Assembly (NCBI GenBank): GCA_903868455.1
Contig: CAIPVK010000288.1
Span: forward strand, 1 to 21,047
Direction of reading: 5' to 3'
DNA length: 21,047 nucleotides
Source of the DNA: an uncultured Opitutia bacterium
Lineage (GTDB): Bacteria; Verrucomicrobiota; Verrucomicrobiia; Opitutales; UBA953
Under the pieces are notes generated by a model that saw nothing but the letters and a program-made list of their open reading frames with translations, was not told where the DNA came from and did not search any database. Shown one piece after another: positions 1 to 8,796 of the stretch. Numbering within the stretch: the first letter of the stretch is position 1; the number at the start of each line of letters is the position of its first letter. The translations under genes were made by a program, and so were the position numbers.

Positions 1-1
1 C

Positions 2-949
2 ATCCCGGACTACGACACGCCGCGCTTCCGGCTCACGCCGCGCCACGCCGCCTACATCAAGATCGCGGAGGGCTGCAACCACCCCTGCTCCTTCTGCATC
101 ATCCCGCGCATCCGCGGCCGCCACCGCAGCCGCACGGTCGACTCGGTCGTCCGCGAGGCGCGCCAGCTCGTCGCGGAGGGCGTGCGCGAGATCAACCTGA
201 TCTCGCAGGACACGACCTACTTCGGCATGGACCGCTGGACGGACCAGCGCCCCAACCCCCGGAGCCCCGTCGACTCCTCCAAGGGCGAGTCCCTCGCCTC
301 CCTGCTGCGCGAGCTGGACACGATCGAGGGCGACCACTGGATCCGCCTGCTCTACACCCACCCGGCCCACTGGAGCGACGAGCTCATCGAGACCATCGGC
401 CGCTCCCGCCACGTCGCCCGCTACGTCGACATCCCCCTCCAGCACATCTCCGACCGGATGCTCGCCGCCATGCAGCGCGAGACGGACGGCGCCCACATCC
501 GGGGGCTCATCCGCCGCATGCGCGCGGGCATCCCCGGCCTGACCATCCGCACCACCTTCATCGTCGGCTTCCCCGGCGAGACCGACGCCGACTTCGAGGA
601 GCTGCTCGCCTTCCTCGAGGAGACCCGCTTCGACCGCGTCGGCGTCTTCCGCTACTCCCGCGAGGAGGGCACCAAGGCCGCCAAGCTCGGCGACCAGGTG
701 CCGGACGACGTCAAGCAGGCCCGCTGGGCCCGCGCCATGGAGCTGCTGCAGCGCCTCTCGCGCGAGCGCCTCGAGGGGATGGTCGGCCGCCGCCTCCGCG
801 TGCTGGTCGAGAAGCCCGGCCTGGCCCGGAGCGAGGGCGACGCCATGGAGATCGACGGCGTGGTCGCCGTGCCCAAGGCCCTGCCGGTGGGCGACTTCGC
901 CGAGGTCACCGTGACCGGCGCCAAGGCGTACGACCTGGTCGCCCGCTGA
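2..949 (+). CDS. rimO: Ribosomal protein S12 methylthiotransferase RimO (5' partial)
   Basis: Radical-SAM enzyme that methylthiolates the conserved aspartate of ribosomal protein S12. The reading frame is open from base 2 to the stop at 947-949, giving 315 visible residues; E. coli RimO has about 440, so the N-terminal methylthiotransferase domain lies before the window. Visible codons 25-32 read CNHPCSFC, the CxxxCxxC motif that binds the radical-SAM 4Fe-4S cluster, followed by IIPRIRGR. This SFCIIP form is typical of RimO rather than of the tRNA enzyme MiaB. The motif ISQDTTYFG and the radical-SAM core follow (to about residue 245). The last 60 residues form a TRAM RNA/protein-binding domain (VGRRLRVLVE to AKAYDLVAR). 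A GTG at 182 is internal and not the start. The gene converges on the helicase gene with 4 bases between the stop codons. An inverted repeat, CTGA-GGGC-TCAG (946-957), covers both stops but has no T tract. Confidence 0.93.
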   Translation: MPDYDTPRFRLTPRHAAYIKIAEGCNHPCSFCIIPRIRGRHRSRTVDSVVREARQLVAEGVREINLISQDTTYFGMDRWTDQRPNPRSPVDSSKGESLASLLRELDTIEGDHWIRLLYTHPAHWSDELIETIGRSRHVARYVDIPLQHISDRMLAAMQRETDGAHIRGLIRRMRAGIPGLTIRTTFIVGFPGETDADFEELLAFLEETRFDRVGVFRYSREEGTKAAKLGDQVPDDVKQARWARAMELLQRLSRERLEGMVGRRLRVLVEKPGLARSEGDAMEIDGVVAVPKALPVGDFAEVTVTGAKAYDLVAR

Positions 950-953
950 GGGC

Positions 954-3485
954 TCAGGCCGGCTCGGCCGCGCCCGCCGCGTCGCCGGCGCCGGACTCCT
1001 CCGCGGCCGCCGCCGCGGCGGCGGGGGCGTCGGAGAGCCGCACGAGGGCGTCGAGCGAGGCGAAGTGCCGGGTCCAGTCGGTCATGTCGGGCAGGTCGCC
1101 CACCACCTTCGAGAACAGCTCGCGCTTCTCCTGCTTGAGGGCCTCGATGCGCTCCTCGACCGTGCCCGGCGCGATCATCCGGTAGATGAGGACGCTGTTG
1201 CGCTGGCCGATGCGGTGGACGCGGTCGACGGCCTGGGCCTCGACCGCGGGGTTCCACCACGGGTCGAGCAGGAAGACGTACTCCGCGGTGTTGAGCGTGA
1301 TGCCCGTGCCGCCCGCCTTGAGCGAGGCGAGGAACACGGCGGGGCCCTTGGCCGCGCGGAAGGACTCCACCGGGGTCGCGCGGTCCTTGGTCTCGCCGGT
1401 CAGCTCGAAGATCGGGACGCCCGGCAGCTGCTCGGCCAGCGCGGCCTTGGCCCGGTCGAGCAGGCTGACGAACTGCGAGAAGACCACGGCCTTCGAGCCG
1501 TTGGCGGCGGCCTCCGCGAGCTTGGCCGCGAGCAGCGTGACCTTGGAGGAATGGGCGTGCGGGGCGTCGCCGTTGTCGGGCAGCAGGCCGGGGTCGCAGC
1601 AGACCTGGCGCAGGCGCATGAGGAGGGTGAGCACCGAGGTGGCGTCCTTCCTGAGCAGCCCGCCGAGGTCGCCGCTCAGGCCGCTGCCCTCCGCCAGGGC
1701 GGCGTAGAGGCGGCGCTGCTCGGCCGTGAGCGGGCACGGCAGGAGCGACTCCACCTTCTCGGGGATGTCCGAGGCCACGTCGCGCTTCAGGCGGCGCAGG
1801 ATGAAGGGCGAGACCTGGCGGCGGACGCGCACGAGCGCGGCCGAGGCGTCGCGGGCGACCATCCGCTCGAAGGCCGCGCGCTTGCCGAGCAGCCCGGGCA
1901 TGAGGAAGCGGAAGATCGTCCAGAGGTCCGTCGGGCGGTTCTCCAGCGGCGTGCCGGTGATGGCGACGCGGTGCGCGGCCTGGATGGCGAGGCAGGCCTG
2001 GGTGGTCTTGGAGTCGGGGTTCTTGATGGCCTGGGCCTCGTCGAGCACCACGTAGGCGAAGCGGGTGCCGGCGAGGAGGTCGGCGTGGCGTCGGAGCTGG
2101 GTGTAGCTCGAGACCCAGACCCGCGGCGCCTTGTCGCGCGCGAAGTCATGGTCGGCGGTCAGGACGGCCGTGGCGACGCCGGGCTGGAAGCGCGCGAACT
2201 CGGCGATCCAGACCGGGATGACGCTGGCGGGGCAGACGATGAGGGTCGGGCCGTCGCCGGGGCGCGTGGCGAGCAGGGTCAGGACCTGGACGGTCTTGCC
2301 GAGGCCCATCTCGTCGGCCAGCAGCGGGTGGGCGCCGAGCTCGCACATGCGCCCGAGCCAGGCCACGCCGCGCGCCTGGTAGGGGCGGAGGTAGGCGGGC
2401 AGGCCCTCGGGCTCGGGAGGCTCGCGCAGGAGGGCGTCCTTCCAGGCGCGGAGGTCGTCGTTGAGGCGGAGCGAGCCGACGGCGGCGTGGTCGAAGAGCG
2501 AGAGCAGGAGGTAGCGCGGGATTGCGCCGTCCTTCCCCCGCCAGTCCTCGGAGAAGTCGGCGACCGCGGCGTTGTAGGCCACCACGCCCTTGCCGGGCAG
2601 GATGACCGGCCGGCCGCCCGCCTTGAGCAGGAGCTTCTGCTCGGCCGCGCCGAGGCGGTGGCCGCCCGCCTTCAGGCGCCAGGAGAGGCGGAAGCCGCCC
2701 GGCTCCTCGGCGGTGGACTCGGCGTCGGCGTCGATCGCCACCTGGAGCTGCTCGTTGCGGAAGATGGCGAGGCACTCCTCTCCGACGAGGCGGAAGCGGC
2801 GGCGCCAGTCGGCGAGCTCCTCGCGCACGAAGCGCTCGATGCGGCCGATGTTGTCGATGTCCCACGTGCCCGCCTGCTTGTTGTAGACGAAGCCCGCGCG
2901 GTGGGCGACGGTGTTGAAGCGGAAGAGGGTCTGGCGCTGCTCGTCGGAGAGCTCCTCCGCGGGGATGGCCCCGGGACCGAAGCAGCGCTGGTCCTTGCGG
3001 CCGCGCCCGACCCAGGCGCCGGCCAGGGTGAGGCGCTCGGAATCCAGCTCGAAGGTCACCTGCAGGCGCAGGGGGTCGCCCGCGGTCTCGGCGGGCTTGG
3101 CCTCGGGCGCGGGCGCCGCGGGCTCGGGCGGAAGCGTCTCGCCCAGGGGATCGACCTCGTCGGCCAGCAGCTCCTCGACCTCGTAGACGGAGGCGATGGC
3201 GAAGGGCGCGCCGCCGGCGTCGTCGGGCAGCGAGGTGCGCCACTGCAGGGCGCCGCCGCTCACCTCGAGCACGGCGCGGACGGACTGGGTCTCGGTCTTC
3301 GAGACGACCTCGGCGGCCTCGGGTCGAAGCTCGAGGGTCCGCACCACCCCCTCGGCGTAGAGGCGGCGACCCTCGGCGAGGTCCTTCTTGGAAAACCCCT
3401 TCTCCCAGTCCTCCGGCAACGCGGCGAACCAGCGCTCGAGCGCCTCGGTCGAGTACGACCTGTTGGCCGGCCTGGGGTTAGGCAT
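954..3485 (-). CDS. SNF2-family DEAD-like helicase with degenerate SWIM-like N-terminus
   Basis: Large bacterial SNF2 ATPase, 843 residues from the chosen start, expected to be a DNA translocase in the cytoplasm; its target is unknown. The helicase core is complete: Walker A in ADEMGLGKT (about residue 396), Walker B DEAQ (about 482), motif III in ITGTPLENR, motif V in GGTGITLN and motif VI in VDRVHRIGQR (about 760). The region before the core (about 30-110) follows the layout of a SWIM zinc-finger segment, but the expected CxC and CxH positions read TSLP and PFA, so it probably binds no zinc. The C-terminus is an Ala/Glu-rich tail. The frame is open to an ATG at 3557. I chose 3485 (MPNPRPANRS) because a G-run (GGGGG) lies 5 bases upstream and recognisable helicase-family sequence begins there; 3497 and 3557 are alternatives. 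It is divergent from sucA and convergent with rimO, so it is probably monocistronic. Confidence 0.9.
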   Translation of the reverse strand: MPNPRPANRSYSTEALERWFAALPEDWEKGFSKKDLAEGRRLYAEGVVRTLELRPEAAEVVSKTETQSVRAVLEVSGGALQWRTSLPDDAGGAPFAIASVYEVEELLADEVDPLGETLPPEPAAPAPEAKPAETAGDPLRLQVTFELDSERLTLAGAWVGRGRKDQRCFGPGAIPAEELSDEQRQTLFRFNTVAHRAGFVYNKQAGTWDIDNIGRIERFVREELADWRRRFRLVGEECLAIFRNEQLQVAIDADAESTAEEPGGFRLSWRLKAGGHRLGAAEQKLLLKAGGRPVILPGKGVVAYNAAVADFSEDWRGKDGAIPRYLLLSLFDHAAVGSLRLNDDLRAWKDALLREPPEPEGLPAYLRPYQARGVAWLGRMCELGAHPLLADEMGLGKTVQVLTLLATRPGDGPTLIVCPASVIPVWIAEFARFQPGVATAVLTADHDFARDKAPRVWVSSYTQLRRHADLLAGTRFAYVVLDEAQAIKNPDSKTTQACLAIQAAHRVAITGTPLENRPTDLWTIFRFLMPGLLGKRAAFERMVARDASAALVRVRRQVSPFILRRLKRDVASDIPEKVESLLPCPLTAEQRRLYAALAEGSGLSGDLGGLLRKDATSVLTLLMRLRQVCCDPGLLPDNGDAPHAHSSKVTLLAAKLAEAAANGSKAVVFSQFVSLLDRAKAALAEQLPGVPIFELTGETKDRATPVESFRAAKGPAVFLASLKAGGTGITLNTAEYVFLLDPWWNPAVEAQAVDRVHRIGQRNSVLIYRMIAPGTVEERIEALKQEKRELFSKVVGDLPDMTDWTRHFASLDALVRLSDAPAAAAAAAEESGAGDAAGAAEPA

Positions 3486-3487
3486 CA

Positions 3488-3521
3488 GAACCCCCATCCT
3501 GACAGGCGGCCGAGGGGGTTC
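3488..3521 (-). promoter_or_regulatory. Inverted repeat in front of the helicase start codon
   Basis: On the minus strand a perfect 8-base inverted repeat, GAACCCCC at 3521-3514 and GGGGGTTC at 3495-3488, has an 18-base loop and ends 2 bases before the ATG at 3485. The 3' arm contains the only purine-rich ribosome-binding candidate for that start. Folding of the leader RNA would therefore hide it. Whether this regulates translation is an inference. If translation began at 3557 the repeat would be coding. Confidence 0.4.
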
Positions 3522-3558
3522 GCAAGGGTCAAAAACGCCGTTTCCCAACCCTGACATG

Positions 3559-3579
3559 ACCGCTTTGCGGTTGTTTTTT
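3559..3579 (+). terminator. Terminator-like hairpin with T-run upstream of sucA
   Basis: The stem ACCGC-TTT-GCGGT (3559-3571) is followed on the plus strand by TGTTTTTT (3572-3579), the pattern of a short intrinsic terminator. No plus-strand gene ends nearby: rimO stops 2.6 kb upstream. It would therefore act on a sucA leader transcript started further upstream (attenuation), on antisense transcripts crossing the helicase gene, or not at all. The 5-bp stem is weak. An 11-base inverted repeat, AAACGCCGTTT, lies just upstream at 3533-3543. I could not identify convincing -35/-10 boxes for either divergent gene. Confidence 0.35.
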
Positions 3580-3604
3580 GGCCCTCTTCGGCAAAGTTAG
3601 GGGA

Positions 3605-3620
3605 GCCTTCCGAGGAAGGC
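3605..3620 (+). promoter_or_regulatory. Hairpin enclosing the sucA ribosome-binding site
   Basis: GCCTTCCGAGGAAGGC is a perfect 7-bp inverted repeat around GA (6 bp with a CGAG tetraloop in practice). It ends 4 bases before the sucA ATG at 3625. The only Shine-Dalgarno-like sequence, GAGGAAGG at 3612-3619, occupies the loop and the 3' arm, so it is sequestered when the hairpin forms. A role in translational control is an inference. Confidence 0.5.
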
Positions 3621-3624
3621 ACCC

Positions 3625-6345
3625 ATGAGGCATCTCAGCATCGGCAACCAGTGGAACGCGGACCTGGTCGAGCACCAGCACGCGCTGTGGTCGAAGGACC
3701 CGGCTTCGGTCGACCCGGAGTGGCGCGCCTTCTTCGAGGGCTTCGAGCTCGGGCAGACCACGCCCCCGCCCCGCAAGGGCGCCGCGGCCCCCGCCGCCGG
3801 AGGCGCCGCCGCGGCCGTCGTCCAGGCCGCCATCCACGCCTACCGGGCCTACGGCCACCTGCAGGCCAACACCAATCCGCTCGCCCCCACCCAGCCCCAC
3901 CCCGCCCTGACCGACGCGGCCCTGGGCCTCGACAAGCTCCCCGCCGGCGAGGCCCTCGCCACGGGCGACTTCGCGGACGGCAAGCCCCTCACGCCCCCGC
4001 AGCTCTCGGCCCGCCTCCGCGAGGTCTACTCGTCCGCCATCGGCGCCGAGTACATGCACATCCAGGACGCCGGCCGCCGCGAGTGGCTGCGCCAGCGGAT
4101 CGAGTCCTGCGGCCTGAAGCCCGCCTACGACAAGGCCGCCAAGTCCCGCTTCATGACGGCGGTCGTGCGCGCCGAGCAGTTCGAGCGCTTCGTCCACCGC
4201 ACCTTCGTCGGCGCCAAGCGCTTCTCGGGCGAGGGCGCGGAGTCGATGATGGCCGCCCTCGAGCAGGTGATCGAGCGCGCGCCCGGCCTGGGCATCCGCG
4301 AGCTCGTCCTGGGCATGGCCCACCGCGGCCGCCTGAACGTCCTCATCAACACCTGCGGCAAGAAGCCCGAGTCGCTCTTCAAGGAGTTCTCCGAGCTCCA
4401 CCTGCCCGACACCACGACCGGCGACGGCGACGTGAAGTACCACCTCGGCTACGAGAACGAGCGCGTCACCACGAGGGGCGAGAAGGTCGGCGTGTCGCTG
4501 GCCTACAACCCCTCGCACCTCGAGGCGGTGAACCCCGTCGTGCTCGGCCGCGCCCGCGCCCGCATGGACCTGCGCGGCGACACCGAGGGCCGGAAGTCCG
4601 CCCTCACCCTCCTCATCCACGGCGACGCCGCCTTCGTCGGCCAGGGCGTCGTGGCGGAGACCCTGAACCTCGCCGCGCTCAATGGCTACAAGGTCGGCGG
4701 CACGCTCCACCTCGTGGCCAACAACCAGGTCGGCTTCACCACCGACCCCCACGACTCCCGCACCTCGCGCTACTGCACCGACCTCGCGAAGTCCGTGGAG
4801 GCCCCCGTCTTCCACGTCAACGGCGACGCCCCCGAGGCCGTCGTCCTCGCGACCGAGATCGCCCTCGAGTACCGCGACCGCTTCGGCGCGGACGCCGTCA
4901 TCGACATCGTCTGCTTCCGCCGCCACGGGCACAACGAGACCGACGAGCCCCTCTTCACCCAGCCCCTGCTCTACAAGGCCATCGCCAGCCATCCGACGCT
5001 CTCCGACATCTACGGCGCGCGCCTCGCGGCCGAGGGCTCGCTCTCGCCGGAGGAGCTCAACGCCCTGCGCGCCGGCTCCGAGGCCTCGCTCGCCGTCGCC
5101 CAGGAGAAGGCCCAGGCCGCCCTCGCCGCCGACCAGGCCGCCCGCGGCGGCAAGGTCCCGGGCGTCCGCCCCTTCCGCTCGCCCTACACCTTCGAGGCGC
5201 GCACCGCCGTCGCCGACGCCGAGCTCGCGGCCGCCGCCGAGGCCCTCTGGAAGGTGCCCGCCGGCTTCCGCCCCAACCCCAAGATCCAGCGCCAGCTCGA
5301 CGCCAAGGCCGAGGCCTTCCGCAAGGGCGAGGGCTTCGACTGGTCGCTCGGCGAGGGCCTCGCCTTCGCCACCCTGCTCCGCGAGGGCCACGCCATCCGC
5401 ATCTCCGGCCAGGACTGCGAGCGCGGGACCTTCTCCCACCGCCACGCCGTGGCGCACGACGCCGAGAGCGGCGCGGAGCACTGCTTCCTCGCCCACGCCG
5501 GCAAGGGGCGCTTCGAGGTCGTGAACTCGCCCCTCTCCGAGTACGCCGTGCTCGGCTTCGACTACGGCTACTCGCTCGACCGCCCCGACGCGCTCACGAT
5601 CTGGGAGGCCCAGTTCGGCGACTTCGCCAACGGCGCCCAGATCGCCATCGACCAGTTCCTCGCCTCGGCGGAGTCCAAGTGGAGGCAGGCCAACGGCCTC
5701 ACCCTGCTCCTGCCCCACGGCTACGAGGGCCAGGGTCCGGAGCACTCCTCCGCGCGCCTCGAGCGCTTCCTCCAGCTCTGCGCCGAGAACAACCTGCAGG
5801 TGGCCTACCCCTCGACGCCCGCCCAGCTCTTCCACCTCCTGCGCCGCCAGGTGAAGCGCGAGCCCCGCAAGCCCCTCGTGGTGATGACCCCCAAGAGCCT
5901 GCTGCGCCTCAAGGCCTGCGTGAGCTCGAAGGCCGAGTTCACCTCCGCGGGCTTCCGCGAGTTCCTCCCCGACCCCACCCCGCCCGCCAAGGCGACCCGC
6001 CTCGTGCTCTGCTCGGGCAAGGTCTTCTACGACCTCGACGCCGCCCGCGCCGCCCGGAAGGACGCCGCGACCGCGATCGTCCGGGCCGAGCAGTTCTACC
6101 CGGTCAACGCCGCCCAGCTGCGCGAGACCTGGGAGGCCCTCGGCAAGCCCGCCAAGGTCGTCTGGTGCCAGGAGGAGCCCCGCAACATGGGCGCCTGGAC
6201 CTTCATGGCCCCCGTCATCGAGGAGGTCCTCGGCGTCCGCCCCGCCTACGCGGGCCGAGACGCCGCCGCCTCCCCGGCGGTCGGCTCCGTGGCGATCCAC
6301 AAGATCGAGCAGGCGGACCTCATCGAGCAGGCCTTCTCGGCCTGA
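3625..6345 (+). CDS. sucA: 2-oxoglutarate dehydrogenase E1 component
   Basis: Thiamine-diphosphate-dependent decarboxylase of the 2-oxoglutarate dehydrogenase complex (TCA cycle). It decarboxylates 2-oxoglutarate and passes the succinyl group to the E2 lipoyl arm. The 906 residues match the usual 900-940. The N-terminal 45 residues (NADLVEHQHALWSKDP, EWRAFFEGF) are the short E1 segment that binds the E2/E3 core. Next come GMAHRGRLNVL (about 230-240) with the cofactor/substrate histidine, SLAYNPSHLEAVNPVV, and the ThDP/Mg site GDAAFVGQGVVAE (about 333) with NNQVGFTT. HGHNETDEP is at about 435. The C-terminal transketolase-like half includes SGQDCERGTFSHRHAV and YEGQGPEHSSARLERF (about 700). 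This combination marks OGDH E1 rather than pyruvate dehydrogenase E1. The ATG follows a hairpin that encloses its ribosome-binding site. E2 and E3 lie downstream, but the metalloprotease gene comes first. A small stem, CGGGG-TTTG-CCCCG (6348-6361), follows the stop without a T tract. Confidence 0.97.
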   Translation: MRHLSIGNQWNADLVEHQHALWSKDPASVDPEWRAFFEGFELGQTTPPPRKGAAAPAAGGAAAAVVQAAIHAYRAYGHLQANTNPLAPTQPHPALTDAALGLDKLPAGEALATGDFADGKPLTPPQLSARLREVYSSAIGAEYMHIQDAGRREWLRQRIESCGLKPAYDKAAKSRFMTAVVRAEQFERFVHRTFVGAKRFSGEGAESMMAALEQVIERAPGLGIRELVLGMAHRGRLNVLINTCGKKPESLFKEFSELHLPDTTTGDGDVKYHLGYENERVTTRGEKVGVSLAYNPSHLEAVNPVVLGRARARMDLRGDTEGRKSALTLLIHGDAAFVGQGVVAETLNLAALNGYKVGGTLHLVANNQVGFTTDPHDSRTSRYCTDLAKSVEAPVFHVNGDAPEAVVLATEIALEYRDRFGADAVIDIVCFRRHGHNETDEPLFTQPLLYKAIASHPTLSDIYGARLAAEGSLSPEELNALRAGSEASLAVAQEKAQAALAADQAARGGKVPGVRPFRSPYTFEARTAVADAELAAAAEALWKVPAGFRPNPKIQRQLDAKAEAFRKGEGFDWSLGEGLAFATLLREGHAIRISGQDCERGTFSHRHAVAHDAESGAEHCFLAHAGKGRFEVVNSPLSEYAVLGFDYGYSLDRPDALTIWEAQFGDFANGAQIAIDQFLASAESKWRQANGLTLLLPHGYEGQGPEHSSARLERFLQLCAENNLQVAYPSTPAQLFHLLRRQVKREPRKPLVVMTPKSLLRLKACVSSKAEFTSAGFREFLPDPTPPAKATRLVLCSGKVFYDLDAARAARKDAATAIVRAEQFYPVNAAQLRETWEALGKPAKVVWCQEEPRNMGAWTFMAPVIEEVLGVRPAYAGRDAAASPAVGSVAIHKIEQADLIEQAFSA

Positions 6346-6368
6346 TTCGGGGTTTGCCCCGGGGCGAC

Positions 6369-6388
6369 GGCTCCCCATGGTGGGAGCC
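6369..6388 (+). promoter_or_regulatory. Inverted repeat abutting the metalloprotease start codon
   Basis: GGCTCCC (6369-6375) and GGGAGCC (6382-6388) form a perfect 7-bp stem with loop CATGGT, and the repeat touches the ATG at 6389. An alternative in-frame ATG at 6377 lies in the loop. The purine-rich GGGAG that could bind the ribosome is in the 3' arm. No T tract follows, so it does not look like a terminator for sucA. Confidence 0.4.
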
Positions 6389-7447
6389 ATGCGCCACGCC
6401 GCGTTGCTCGCCGCCTCCTTGATGGCATCGTCACAGGCGCGAGCCTTGGAAATTGTCTTCACCGATGTCGGTCCGGCTGGCGGTGTCTCGGCCCTGAGCC
6501 CCCAAGCCTTGGCCGGCTTCGAGGCAGCGGCGACGCTCTGGGAATCCCTCCTCCTCGACCCCGTCGTGCTCCGGGTCAACGTCGCCACGTATGACTTCGG
6601 CGCGGGCAACACCAACGTCATCGGCTTCGCCGACTCGGCCTCCTACTTCGGCGATTACACGGAGCTGAGGGGCGCGATGTTCGCGGACGCGTCCTCGTCG
6701 ACCGACGCCGCGGTCCTCGCCACCCTGCCGGCTGGACCGACCTTTGTCCGCCGCATCAACCTCGTCACCGACCTTGCCGCCCCGGCCACGCCCACGCTCT
6801 CGGTTTCCTCGCAATTCTCCATCAACGGCGGCAACGCCAAGGCGCTCGGCATGATCGCGGGCGACAACGCGGACCCGGACGCGCTCATCGCCTTCAACAG
6901 CGCCTTCGCCTTCGACTACGACCGCGCCAACGGCATCGCCGCCAACCAGATGGACTTCATCGGGGTCGCCGCGCACGAGATCGGCCACGCCCTCGGCTTC
7001 ATCAGCGTCGTGGACCTGATCGACGGGGGCGGCCAGACGACGGCCTCGGCGCTGAGCACCCCCCTCGACTTCCTGCGCCGCTCCGAGGCCAGCCTCGCCC
7101 TCGGCGTGCACGACGTCTCGATCGACAACCAGATGCGCTTCCTCGCCCTCGGCCAGCTGGGCATCCTGATGTCGACCGGCGTGACCAACGGCGACGGCGA
7201 CCAAGCCTCGCACTTCGTCGACAACGTGGGACTGGGCATGATGGATCCCACCGCCAACTTCGGCGAGTTGCGCCAGTTCACCGGCTACGACCTGGCGGTG
7301 ATGGACGCCATCGGCTGGGACCTTTCCCCGCAGGCGCTGCAGATTGCCGCCGGAGCGATGGCCGCCGTCCCCGAGCCCTCCGCCTACGGCCTGGGGCTGG
7401 GCGGGCTGGCCCTGGCCCTCGCCGTCCGGCGCCGCCGGGCCCGATAA
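6389..7447 (+). CDS. Secreted PEP-CTERM zinc metalloprotease
   Basis: Predicted exported, surface-sorted protease of 352 residues. Residues 1-19 are a signal peptide (MRH, then AALLAASLMA, then SSQARA with cleavage before LEI). The zinc motif HEIGHALGF (about 196-204) supplies two histidines and the catalytic glutamate, and an aspartate five residues after the last motif position (VVD) may be a further ligand. This resembles the metzincin-like PEP-CTERM metalloproteases that NCBI groups as NF038122; I recall the family but could not search. The C-terminus is a textbook PEP-CTERM signal: VPEPS, a hydrophobic stretch of about 15 residues, then RRRRAR. Such proteins are processed by an exosortase in organisms that make exopolysaccharide. 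The start could instead be ATG 6377 (four residues more). It lies between sucA and sucB, where no function links it to the TCA enzymes, and its first 500 bases look less GC-biased than the neighbours, suggesting insertion. Confidence 0.88.
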   Translation: MRHAALLAASLMASSQARALEIVFTDVGPAGGVSALSPQALAGFEAAATLWESLLLDPVVLRVNVATYDFGAGNTNVIGFADSASYFGDYTELRGAMFADASSSTDAAVLATLPAGPTFVRRINLVTDLAAPATPTLSVSSQFSINGGNAKALGMIAGDNADPDALIAFNSAFAFDYDRANGIAANQMDFIGVAAHEIGHALGFISVVDLIDGGGQTTASALSTPLDFLRRSEASLALGVHDVSIDNQMRFLALGQLGILMSTGVTNGDGDQASHFVDNVGLGMMDPTANFGELRQFTGYDLAVMDAIGWDLSPQALQIAAGAMAAVPEPSAYGLGLGGLALALAVRRRRAR

Positions 7448-7486
7448 GCCCAAAAAAGGCGGCTTTTCCGTTGAAACGCCCCTGAC

Positions 7487-7507
7487 GTCCGCCCACATTG
7501 GGCGGAC
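7487..7507 (+). promoter_or_regulatory. Strong inverted repeat just upstream of sucB
   Basis: GTCCGCCCA-CAT-TGGGCGGAC is a perfect 9-bp stem with a 3-base loop, ending 6 bases before the sucB ATG at 7514. It is followed by CTTTCC rather than a T run. It could be a weak terminator for the metalloprotease gene, an operator (it is a near-symmetric 21-mer), or a translational element. The rest of the gap (7448-7486) holds an A-tract and a T-tract around GGCGGC (7452-7467) and no clear promoter. Confidence 0.5.
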
Positions 7508-7513
7508 CTTTCC

Positions 7514-8782
<1,269 letters not shown>

Positions 8783-8796
8783 CCCCCTTCCCCAAC

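Noticed and set aside
182..184. GTG as possible start of rimO
   Set aside because: The same frame is open to base 2 and encodes the essential CxxxCxxC motif upstream of this codon.
1065..3554. Open frame of 829 codons on the plus strand across the helicase gene
   Set aside because: Shadow of the helicase gene: repetitive Gly/Ala/Leu/Val/Glu composition with no motifs.
3529..6621. Open frame of 1030 codons on the minus strand across sucA
   Set aside because: It mirrors the sucA codons in a GC-rich gene, its translation is low-complexity Gly/Ala/Val/Glu/Leu, and it matches no family. sucA on the plus strand is certain.
7452..7467. Possible intrinsic terminator after the metalloprotease gene
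   Set aside because: The A- and T-tracts would pair with each other around GGCGGC, leaving no GC-rich stem followed by a free T run.
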